DNA of 64,000 bases from JBGAQP01 sp044220635 (GTDB lineage Bacteria; Pseudomonadota; Gammaproteobacteria; Burkholderiales; Usitatibacteraceae), in the NCBI GenBank assembly GCA_044220635.1, contig JBGAQP010000002.1, positions 1-64,000 of the forward strand, in the 5' to 3' direction. The notes under the pieces were generated by a model. That model saw nothing but the letters and a program-made list of their open reading frames with translations. It was not told where the DNA came from and did not search any database. Below, piece after piece: positions 32,417-40,036 of the stretch. The stretch's first letter is position 1. Each line of letters starts with the position of its first letter. The translations under genes were made by a program, and so were the position numbers.

Positions 32417-34036
32417 TCAGCCCGTGCGCGGGCGGGGGGAGCGCAGCCGGCGGGCGTCGCGCAGGATCTCCCGGGCGGCGTTGTGGCCCGGCACTCCCGT
32501 CACGCCCCCGCCCGGATGGGCGCCCGAGCCGCACAGGTAGAGGCCCGCGACCGGCATCCGGTAGTCCGCATGCCCCAGGACGGGGCGGGCGCTGAAGAGC
32601 TGGTTCAGCGCGAGCTTGCCGTGGAAGATGTCGCCGCCGACGAGCCCGAACTCGCGCTCGAGGTCGAGGGGCGAGAGGATGCGCCGGGCGATGATCGAGC
32701 GGCGGAAGTTCGGCGCGTGGCGGTCCACGAGGTCGACGACGGCGTCGGCGGCGAGCTCGCGCTCGCGGTCCCAGTCGCGCCCCCCGGGCAGGCGGTAGCG
32801 GAAATGCTGGCAGAAGAGGCTCGCGACGTGGCGCCCGGGAGGCGCGAGCGAGTCATCCACGGTGCTCGGGATCAGCATCTCGACGATCGGCTCCTCCGAC
32901 CAGCCCCGGCTGCGGGCCGAGGTGTGCGCCCGATCCATGTAGTCGAGCGAGGGGGCGAGGACGATGCCCGACTGGTGGTGGGGCTGCGCCGCGGTGCCGG
33001 GCGCGCAACGGAAATCGGGCAGCTCGGAGAGCGCGACGTTCATCCGGAAGGTCGCCGACTCGCAGGCGATCGCCCCGAAGGCCTCGCGCCAGTCGCCGGG
33101 CACGTCCGCGAGGAGCCCCGGAAGCAGCCGCGGGTTCGCGTTGGCGACGACCCGCGGGGCGCGGATCTCGCGGCCGTCCTCGAGGGCCACGCCGGCCACG
33201 CGCCCGTCCCGGACGAGGATGCGCGCCACGGCGGCTCCGGTCCGGATCTCCACGCCCCTCGCCTCGGCCTCGGTGCGCAGCGCCGCGGCGATGGCGCCCA
33301 TGCCCCCGAGCGCATGCCCCCAGATCCCCTTCTTGCCGTTCACCTCGCCGAAGACGTGGTGAAGGAGGACGTAGGCTGTGCCCGGCGTATAGGGGCTCGC
33401 GAAGTTGCCGACCACGGAGTCGAATCCGAAGCAGGCCTTGATGGGCTCCGACTCGAACCAGCGATCGAGCCAGTCCCCGGCGGCCATCGTGAAGAGCTCC
33501 AGGGCATCGCGCTGTGCTTCGGGGGCAAGCGCGTTCAGGCGCCGCCCGAGCGTCCAGGCGCGGAAGAGGTCGCCGAGGCCGCCGCCCGCGTTGGGGGGCG
33601 TGGCGAGAAGGGTCGCGCGGAGCACGTCGGCGACGCGCTCGAGGCGCCCGTAGTACGCGGGCAGCCGCGCGGCATCGCGCGCCGAGAACCGGGCCACCTC
33701 GCGTTGCGTGGCCTCGAGCCCCCCGCCGACACGGATGGCCTCGCCCCCGCCGAGCGGCAGGAAATTCCCGAAGGGCCGCTCGACGATGCGCAGTCCGCGC
33801 TCGGCGAGCCGGAGCTCCCGGATCACCTTCGGGTGGAGCAGGCTCACCGTGTAGGCGGCCGCCGAGTTGCGGAACCCCGGGTGGAACTCCTCCGTGACGG
33901 CGGCCCCCCCGGCGACCGCCCGGCGCTCGAGGACGCACACGCGCAGCTTCGCCGCGGCGAGGTAGGCGGCGCACACCAGCCCGTTGTGCCCCGCGCCGAC
34001 GATCAGCGCGTCGTAGCCGCCCGCCGCTCGCGCCAC
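32417..34036 (-). CDS. PYROXD2/phytoene-desaturase-like FAD oxidoreductase
   Basis: A 539-residue flavoprotein. The N-terminal dinucleotide motif IVGAGHNGLVCAAYLA begins near residue 12 and the C-terminal block GLYLCGSGAHPGGGVTG closes the FAD site; both are typical of the PYROXD2 and carotenoid-desaturase-like group. No ATG is available near the conserved start, so I use the GTG at 34036, eight codons before the first strand; the ribosome site there is weak. It is five bases after an alpha/beta hydrolase gene. No carotenoid genes are nearby, so a role in carotenoid synthesis is unlikely. Confidence 0.8.
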   Translation of the reverse strand: MARAAGGYDALIVGAGHNGLVCAAYLAAAKLRVCVLERRAVAGGAAVTEEFHPGFRNSAAAYTVSLLHPKVIRELRLAERGLRIVERPFGNFLPLGGGEAIRVGGGLEATQREVARFSARDAARLPAYYGRLERVADVLRATLLATPPNAGGGLGDLFRAWTLGRRLNALAPEAQRDALELFTMAAGDWLDRWFESEPIKACFGFDSVVGNFASPYTPGTAYVLLHHVFGEVNGKKGIWGHALGGMGAIAAALRTEAEARGVEIRTGAAVARILVRDGRVAGVALEDGREIRAPRVVANANPRLLPGLLADVPGDWREAFGAIACESATFRMNVALSELPDFRCAPGTAAQPHHQSGIVLAPSLDYMDRAHTSARSRGWSEEPIVEMLIPSTVDDSLAPPGRHVASLFCQHFRYRLPGGRDWDRERELAADAVVDLVDRHAPNFRRSIIARRILSPLDLEREFGLVGGDIFHGKLALNQLFSARPVLGHADYRMPVAGLYLCGSGAHPGGGVTGVPGHNAAREILRDARRLRSPRPRTG

Positions 34037-34041
34037 GGGGC

Positions 34042-34893
34042 TCAGCCGAGCAGGAAGCGCCGGATGGGCGCGACCTGGGCCGCGTCGAGGAGCATCGGGG
34101 CATGCCCCGTGCGGGGAACCTCGACGGACTCGGTGCCGGGACGGCGCAGCATCTCGGCGAGCGTGCCGGGCAGGAGCAGGTCGGAATGCTCGCCACGGAT
34201 CACCAGCACGGGGCCGCGCACCGCATTCCACACGGGGCGCATGTCGACGTCGGCGACTTCGGTGTCGCGGAAGGGCTCGGCGATCCCCGGGTCGTAGCGG
34301 AAGCGCCAGCCCCCGTCGTCGCCCTGCCGCGCGGCGTGCAGCGCGAGGTGGCGCCACTGGGCGTCCGTGAGCTCGCCGAAGGGGCTCACGGCACGCATGG
34401 CCGCCTCCAGCGCCTCGAGGCTGTCGAATCGCGGGTCGAGGCCGACGTACTGCTTGATGCGCTCGAGCGCGGCCTTCGGGATCACCGCCCCCACGTCGTT
34501 CAGCACGAGCTTGCGCACGGGCGTGCCGGGCAGCGAGGCGAGGATCATGCCGAGCAGCCCTCCCATCGAGGTGCCGACCCAGTCCACCTCCTCGGCGCCG
34601 AGTTTCGCGAGGAGCGCGGCGAGATCCGAGAGGTAGACCGGGTAGCCGTAGTCGCCCTTCGCGCGCAGCCATCCGCTGCGCCCCCGGCCCACGATGTCGG
34701 GGCACACGACCCGGTAGTCGGCGGCGAGCTCGCCCGCGAGGGTGTCGAAATCGCGGGCGTTGCGCGTGAGGCCGTGCACGCACACGAGCACGCGCGGGTT
34801 GTCCTCCGAGCCCCACTCGACGTAGCGCATGCGGTGGAAGCCGTGGGGATCGAGGCACAGGAGCGAGCCTTCGCGCATCGCGGCCCCGCTCAT
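34042..34893 (-). CDS. Alpha/beta hydrolase
   Basis: A 283-residue soluble hydrolase with an intact triad pattern: nucleophile Ser109 in GTSMGG, an acid in RGEHSD and histidine in RTGHAP. The oxyanion segment is VHGLTRN. The ATG at 34893 overlaps the stop of the acyl-CoA ligase by four bases, so the two are translationally coupled, which suggests an ester or thioester substrate related to that ligase. The specific substrate is unknown. Confidence 0.86.
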   Translation of the reverse strand: MSGAAMREGSLLCLDPHGFHRMRYVEWGSEDNPRVLVCVHGLTRNARDFDTLAGELAADYRVVCPDIVGRGRSGWLRAKGDYGYPVYLSDLAALLAKLGAEEVDWVGTSMGGLLGMILASLPGTPVRKLVLNDVGAVIPKAALERIKQYVGLDPRFDSLEALEAAMRAVSPFGELTDAQWRHLALHAARQGDDGGWRFRYDPGIAEPFRDTEVADVDMRPVWNAVRGPVLVIRGEHSDLLLPGTLAEMLRRPGTESVEVPRTGHAPMLLDAAQVAPIRRFLLG

Positions 34894-36524
34894 TCGATCG
34901 CCTGCGTGCTCTTCGCGCGCTCGCGCAGGAGGTACTTCTGGATCTTGCCCGTCGAGGTCTTCGGCAGCGCGCCGAAGACCACGGTCTTGGGCGCCTTGAA
35001 GCGCGCCATGCGCGCGCGGCAGAACTCGATGATCTCCTCGGCGGAGGCCGAGGCGCCTTCCTTCAGCTCGATGAAGGCGCAGGGCGTCTCGCCCCATTTC
35101 GGGTCGGGCTGCGCGACCACCGCGGCGAGCATCACCGCGGGGTGGCCGAAGAGCACGTCCTCGACCTCCTGGGAGGAGATGTTCTCGCCCCCGGAGATGA
35201 TGACGTCCTTCGAGCGGTCCTTGATCTTCACGTAGCCGTCGGGCTGCATCACGGCGAGGTCGCCCGAGTGGAACCATCCGCCCCGGAAGGCTTCCTCGCT
35301 CGCCTTCGGGTTCTTGAGGTAGCCCTTCATCGTGATGTTGCCGCGGAACATGATCTCGCCCATGGTCTCGCCGTCCCAGGGCACGGGCGCGAGCGTGTGC
35401 GGGTCGAGCACGGTCATGCCCTCCTCGAGGAGGTAGGCCACGCCCTGCCGGCCGTTCCTGCGCACCTGCTCCTCCAGGGGGAGCGCGCTCCATTCCGGGT
35501 GCTTCGCGCAGACCGCCGCGGGCCCGTAGGTCTCCGTGAGGCCGTAGACGTGGGTGATGTCGAACCCGATGCGCCCCATGCCCTCGATCACCGCCGCGGG
35601 CGGCGGGGCGGCCGCGACCAGGCAGTGGACTTCGTGGTCGATGCCCGAGCGCCACTCCGCCGGCGCGTTGAGCAGCATCGAGTGCACGATCGGCGCTCCG
35701 CAGTAGTGCGTCACCTTGTGATCGCGGATCAGCTCGAGCACCGGCTTCGCCTCCACCCGGCGCAGGCACACGTTCGTGCCCGCGGCGGCCGCCATCGTCC
35801 AGTTGAAGCACCAGCCGTTGCAGTGGAACATCGGCAGCGTCCACAGGTAGACGGCGTGCTTGGGCATCGACCAGTCGAGGATGTTGTTGATCGCGTTGAG
35901 GTACGCGCCGCGATAGTGGTAGACCACGCCCTTGGGGTTGCCGGTGGTGCCCGAGGTGTAGTTGAGCGAGATCGCGTCCCACTCGTCGGGCGGGTGGCGC
36001 CACGCGAACTCCGGGTCGCCCTCGGCGAGCAGGGCCTCGTACTCGATGGCGCCGAGCGCCTCCCCGCCGGCGAAGAGCGCGTCGTCCACGTCGACGACCA
36101 GGGGCCTCGACTTGCACCGCGCGAGCGCCGCCGCGACGGTGGGCGAGAATTCCCGGTCGGTGAAGAGCACCTTCGCCTCGCCGTGGTCGAGCATGAAGGC
36201 GATCGCCTCGGCGTCGAGCCGCGTGTTGAGCGTGTTGAGCACCGCGCCGATCATCGCCGGGCCGAAGTGCAGCTCGACCATCGCCGGTACGTTGGGCAGC
36301 ATCGTCGCGACCGTGTCGCCGCGCCCGATGCCCCGGCGCTCGAGGGCGGAGGCGAGGCGCCGGCAGCGCCCGTAGACCTCGCGCCAGCTGCGGCGCAGCG
36401 CCCCGTGGATCACCGCGCAGCGTTCCGGGAAGACGTAGGCCGCCTTCGCGAGGAAGGAAACGGGGGTGAGCGCGGTGTGGTTGGCCGCGTTCTTGTCGAG
36501 GTCCTGCTCGTAGGGATTGGGCAT
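34890..36524 (-). CDS. AMP-dependent acyl-CoA ligase, paralogue
   Basis: A 544-residue ANL enzyme, the same length as the ligase at 17952-19586 and clearly its paralogue. It has the phosphate loop LNYTSGTTGNPKGV, LPMFHCNGWCF, YGLTETYGP, the hinge near SGDLAVMQPDGYVKI and the C-terminal lysine in KTSTGKIQKY. It is the first gene of a three-gene run with a hydrolase and a flavoprotein. A different acid substrate from its paralogue is expected, since duplicates with separate operons usually diverge in expression or specificity. Confidence 0.88.
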   Translation of the reverse strand: MPNPYEQDLDKNAANHTALTPVSFLAKAAYVFPERCAVIHGALRRSWREVYGRCRRLASALERRGIGRGDTVATMLPNVPAMVELHFGPAMIGAVLNTLNTRLDAEAIAFMLDHGEAKVLFTDREFSPTVAAALARCKSRPLVVDVDDALFAGGEALGAIEYEALLAEGDPEFAWRHPPDEWDAISLNYTSGTTGNPKGVVYHYRGAYLNAINNILDWSMPKHAVYLWTLPMFHCNGWCFNWTMAAAAGTNVCLRRVEAKPVLELIRDHKVTHYCGAPIVHSMLLNAPAEWRSGIDHEVHCLVAAAPPPAAVIEGMGRIGFDITHVYGLTETYGPAAVCAKHPEWSALPLEEQVRRNGRQGVAYLLEEGMTVLDPHTLAPVPWDGETMGEIMFRGNITMKGYLKNPKASEEAFRGGWFHSGDLAVMQPDGYVKIKDRSKDVIISGGENISSQEVEDVLFGHPAVMLAAVVAQPDPKWGETPCAFIELKEGASASAEEIIEFCRARMARFKAPKTVVFGALPKTSTGKIQKYLLRERAKSTQAIE

Positions 36525-36568
36525 GGCGGTGCGCGGGTCGGGCGGCGCGGGGCTTCGCTATCCTAACC

Positions 36569-37453
36569 TCAGGCGATGCGCGTGTCCGCCCCCCGGCCGC
36601 CCACCCCCGCCTTCGCCTCGGCGGAGCGGACCGTGTTGCCGAGCAGCATCGCGATCGTCATCGGCCCGACGCCGCCGGGCACCGGCGTGATGTGCGAGGC
36701 GATCGCGCGCACGGGCTCGAAATCCACGTCCCCGCAGAGCCGGCCGTCGGCGAGCCGGTTGATCCCCACGTCGATCACCGCGGCGCCCGCGCGAACCATC
36801 CCCGCGCCGATCATGCGCGCCTTGCCCACCGCGGCCACGAGGATGTCGGCCTGGCGCGTCATCTCGCCCAGGTCGCGCGTCTTCGAGTGGCAGATCGTCA
36901 CCGTCGCGCCGGCATTGAGCAGCATCAGCGCCATGGGCTTTCCGACGATGGTCGAGCGGCCCACGACCACCGCGTGCCGGCCCTCGACCGGGATCGACTC
37001 GTGCTCGAGCATCTTCATGACGCCCCACGGCGTGCAGGGGAAGAATCCCTCGCCGCCGGTGACCAGGGCGCCCACGTTCCGGTAATGGAAGCCGTCGACG
37101 TCCTTCGCCGGGTCGATCGCCTCGATCACGGTGCGCGCCTCCAGGTGCCGCGGAAGCGGCAGCTGCACGAGGATCCCGTGGATCGCGCCGTTCGCGTTGA
37201 GGCTCGCGAGGAACTCGACGAGCTGGCGCTGGGTCGTGTCCGCCGGCAGCGCGTGCACCTCGGAATGCATGCCGATCGCCTCGCAGGCGAGCGCCTTGTT
37301 GCGCACGTAGACCTTGCTCGCGGCGTCCTCTCCGACGATCACGACCGCGAGGCCGGGCACCACGCCGGCCTCCTTCAGGCGCTCGACGCGGATCGCGCAC
37401 TCGGCGCGGAACTGCTGGGCGATGGCCTTGCCATCGATGAGGGTGGCGCTCAT
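36569..37453 (-). CDS. folD: Methylenetetrahydrofolate dehydrogenase/cyclohydrolase
   Basis: The bifunctional folate enzyme interconverting 5,10-methylene-, methenyl- and 10-formyl-tetrahydrofolate with NADP. The 294-residue length is normal. Motifs are YVRNKALACEAIGM with the catalytic lysine, QLPLPRHL, the PCTPWGVMKML block, GRSTIVGKPMA for NADP and TPVPGGVGPMTIAMLL at the end. The ATG at 37453 overlaps the stop of the upstream PabB fusion by four bases, so folate-branch genes are joined. Confidence 0.95.
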   Translation of the reverse strand: MSATLIDGKAIAQQFRAECAIRVERLKEAGVVPGLAVVIVGEDAASKVYVRNKALACEAIGMHSEVHALPADTTQRQLVEFLASLNANGAIHGILVQLPLPRHLEARTVIEAIDPAKDVDGFHYRNVGALVTGGEGFFPCTPWGVMKMLEHESIPVEGRHAVVVGRSTIVGKPMALMLLNAGATVTICHSKTRDLGEMTRQADILVAAVGKARMIGAGMVRAGAAVIDVGINRLADGRLCGDVDFEPVRAIASHITPVPGGVGPMTIAMLLGNTVRSAEAKAGVGGRGADTRIA

Positions 37454-39423
37454 GGCTCGGGTTTCCGGATCCTCAGGATTTCGTTCTCGGTCATCACGGC
37501 GCGCACGGCGACGTCGTGGGGTTCGCGCGGCAGGCGATCGACGACGAGCGCGCCCGGCAGCGCCACCACGGTGAAGAGGGCCTCGCCCGCGCCCGCGAGC
37601 AGGCGGTCGAAGTAGCCCGCGCCGTAGCCCAGGCGGCAGCCCCCGCGGTCGCACGCGACGGCGGGCACCAGGGCGAATTGCAGCTCGTCGAGGGCGACGC
37701 GCTCGCAGCGCGCGGGGTCGGGCTCCTCGATGCCCCAGACGCCCGGCGCGAGGTCCGCGCCGAGGTCGCGCACGGCATGCAGCTCGAGCGAGCGGGGCTT
37801 GCGGACCACGCGCGGCAGGACCAGGCGCTTGCCGTCGGCGAGCACCGCCTCGGCGAAGGGGCGCGTGTCCCACTCGGTGCCGAAGCTGAGCGTGAGGAGC
37901 ACGGCGCGCGCGGCCCGGTACTCGGGCAGTTCGCGCAGGCGCGCCGTGACGATCGCGGTGAACCCGCCCGAGCCGTGCGCGAAGAGCGCGTCGCGCCGGG
38001 CGAGAAAACCCTTCCGGAGCTGCGCCTTCTCCGCATTCGGCGCGGCGGGCGCGGCGAAGCGCTGCAGCGCGCGCCGGATCGCCGCGATCTTCACCTCGGT
38101 TTCCTCGAACTCCGCCTCGGGCGAGGAATCGGCGACGATGCCGCCGCCCGCGTAGAAGCGCAGCTCCCCCTCCGAGCACACCGTCGTGCGGATCGGGATG
38201 CTCATGTCGAGGCGCCCTTCGGCGCCCAGGTAGCCGATGGCCCCGCAATAGACCTCGCGGCGGTGGGGCTCGAGCTCGTCGATGACCTGCATCGCGCGGC
38301 GCTTGGGCGCGCCCGTGATCGAGCCGCCGGGAAAGCACGCCTCGAGGAGGTCGAGCGCGTCGCGGCCCGGCGCGAGGCGCCCGGTGACGGTGCTCACGAG
38401 GTGGTGCACCGTCGCGAAGCTCTCGAGCGCGCAGATCGCCGGGGCGGCGACGGAGCCGGGCTCGCACACGCGGCCGAAGTCGTTGCGCATGAGGTCGACG
38501 ATCATCACGTTCTCGGCCCGGTCCTTGGCGGAGGCGAGGAGCTCCGAGCGAGCGCGCGCGTCGTCGGCCGGGTCCGCGCGCCGGCGCCGCGTCCCCTTGA
38601 TCGGGCGCGTGAGCGCCGAGCGCCCCTCGACGGTGACGAAGCGCTCGGGCGAGCTCGAGAGCACCGACCCGAAGGGGTAGTCCAGGAAGGCGCCCATGGG
38701 CGCGGGGTTGGTGTCGTGGAGGTGGCGGTAGAGCTCCCAGGGGTCGCCCGCGCACGGCACGCGGAATTCCCGGGTGAGGTTCGCCTGGTAGCAGTCGCCC
38801 GCGCGGATGTAGTCGATGACCCGCGCCGCTCGCGGAAGGTAGTCCTCGCGCTCGAGGCTGGAAGCGATCTCGCCGAGGATCCGGAAGGGCTCGCGCGGTG
38901 CCGGCGCCTCGCGCAGGCGCCGGGCGAGGGCCTCGGCCTCGGAGTCGGAGAACGCGTCGAGGGAGGTGATCGCCGCGCGCCGCTCCCGGTGATCGACGAC
39001 GATCGTCCAGGCGTAGAGCCCGACGGCGGCCTCGGGCAGCAGGGGCGCGGTGCCGGCCTTCGCGCCCGCGAGCCCCGCGGCCTCGCGCCCCAGCTCGTAG
39101 CCGAAGTAGCCGATCGCCCCGCCGGCGAGGGGCCAGCCGCCGGCCGCGCCGCGCGCGGATCCGAGGAGCTCGCGCACGCCCGCGAACGCCCCGGGGCCGG
39201 CGGCGCGCCGTCCGCGCCCATCCTCGATCGTGACCGCGCCGCCGGAGGCGACGAGCCGCGCCACGGGGCCGGCTGCCAGGATGTCGTAGCGCCCGGCCGT
39301 GCGCTCGGGATCGCCGCTGTCGAGGAACACCGCCCAGCCGAGGGGACGCAGCGTCTCGAACCACGCGTGGCGCTCGGCGCAGCGCGTCGTCTCGTCGTAG
39401 GGCAGCTCGAGGGGGCGCGCCAT
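37450..39423 (-). CDS. PabB fused to 5-formyltetrahydrofolate cyclo-ligase
   Basis: A 657-residue fusion. Residues 1 to about 457 are aminodeoxychorismate synthase component I: the Lys276 motif PIKGT (274-278; TrpE has PIAGT), IVDLMRNDFGRV, FPGGSITGAPKRRAM and YAGGGIVADSSPEAEFEET. Residues about 466-645 are a 5-formyltetrahydrofolate cyclo-ligase (MTHFS/YgfA): QLRKGFLARRDAL and the late GGCRLGYGAGYFDRLLA. So one chain takes part in p-aminobenzoate synthesis and in re-using 5-formyl-folate. The frame runs through the junction without interruption. No PabC lyase domain is present. TAAAAT on the minus strand six bases before the ATG could be a -10 box of a leaderless message. Confidence 0.9.
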   Translation of the reverse strand: MARPLELPYDETTRCAERHAWFETLRPLGWAVFLDSGDPERTAGRYDILAAGPVARLVASGGAVTIEDGRGRRAAGPGAFAGVRELLGSARGAAGGWPLAGGAIGYFGYELGREAAGLAGAKAGTAPLLPEAAVGLYAWTIVVDHRERRAAITSLDAFSDSEAEALARRLREAPAPREPFRILGEIASSLEREDYLPRAARVIDYIRAGDCYQANLTREFRVPCAGDPWELYRHLHDTNPAPMGAFLDYPFGSVLSSSPERFVTVEGRSALTRPIKGTRRRRADPADDARARSELLASAKDRAENVMIVDLMRNDFGRVCEPGSVAAPAICALESFATVHHLVSTVTGRLAPGRDALDLLEACFPGGSITGAPKRRAMQVIDELEPHRREVYCGAIGYLGAEGRLDMSIPIRTTVCSEGELRFYAGGGIVADSSPEAEFEETEVKIAAIRRALQRFAAPAAPNAEKAQLRKGFLARRDALFAHGSGGFTAIVTARLRELPEYRAARAVLLTLSFGTEWDTRPFAEAVLADGKRLVLPRVVRKPRSLELHAVRDLGADLAPGVWGIEEPDPARCERVALDELQFALVPAVACDRGGCRLGYGAGYFDRLLAGAGEALFTVVALPGALVVDRLPREPHDVAVRAVMTENEILRIRKPEP

Positions 39424-39517
39424 CGCGTCATTTTATCCGCAGGCGCCGCGCGGCGGCCGGCGCCCGGGCGCGAAATGTTATCCTTCGCCGCATTTCCCCC
39501 GCCGGAACCGACCGATC

Positions 39518-39979
39518 ATGAAGAGATCCCTCACCGCCGCCGCCCTCCTCGCCGCCTTCGCCCTGCCCGCGCTCGCCCAGGACAACCCCTTCGCGGGGTT
39601 CAAGGGCAAGATTCGCGAGGGCAACTGGCAGTACCAGATGCAGATGGAGGCGCCCCCCGGGATGCCCGCGGGCATGAGCCTGCCGCCCTTCACCTTCAAT
39701 CACTGCGTGACCGCCCAGGACGTGGAAAAGGGCGGGTTCTCGCAGAAGGACGGCAAGATGCCCGAAGGCTGCGCCATCAAGAACATGAAGATGACTGCGA
39801 GCGGCGCGTCCTGGCGCATGGAGTGCACCAAGGACCCGAAGATGACCGTCGACTCCGACATGACGCTGAAGGACAACGGCTTCGTCATCAAGCAGCGCAT
39901 GGCCATGGACCAGGGCGGGAAGCCGATGACCTCGAACAGCACGATGACCGGGCGCTACCTCGGGCCCTGCCCGAAGTAG
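39518..39979 (+). CDS. DUF3617 family exported protein
   Basis: A 153-residue protein with a signal peptide (1-21, AQD site). The mature sequence has REGNWQYQMQMEAP, the HCVTAQDV cysteine motif, a second cysteine in EGCAIKN and a third near the end, as in the DUF3617 family of small periplasmic proteins of unknown role. A second protein of the same type is at 62616-63002. It is divergent from the folate fusion and is followed by a terminator-like hairpin. Confidence 0.82.
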   Translation: MKRSLTAAALLAAFALPALAQDNPFAGFKGKIREGNWQYQMQMEAPPGMPAGMSLPPFTFNHCVTAQDVEKGGFSQKDGKMPEGCAIKNMKMTASGASWRMECTKDPKMTVDSDMTLKDNGFVIKQRMAMDQGGKPMTSNSTMTGRYLGPCPK

Positions 39980-40000
39980 ACCCCGGCCCCGCCGGCGAGG

Positions 40001-40021
40001 AGCCCGCCGCCGAGGCGGGCT
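40001..40021 (+). terminator. Intrinsic terminator after the DUF3617 gene
   Basis: AGCCCGCC (40001-40008) and GGCGGGCT (40014-40021) form a perfect 8-base stem with the loop GCCGA, followed by TCCCGTTT on the plus strand. The stem is strong but the T tract is broken, so it is a moderate terminator. It lies between convergent genes ending at 39979 and 40037. Confidence 0.6.
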
Positions 40022-40036
40022 TCCCGTTTCCGCCCC

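Noticed and set aside
32417..34036. Carotenoid desaturase (CrtI) for the flavoprotein
   Set aside because: The C-terminal block and absence of crtB/crtE-type neighbours fit the PYROXD2-like group better.
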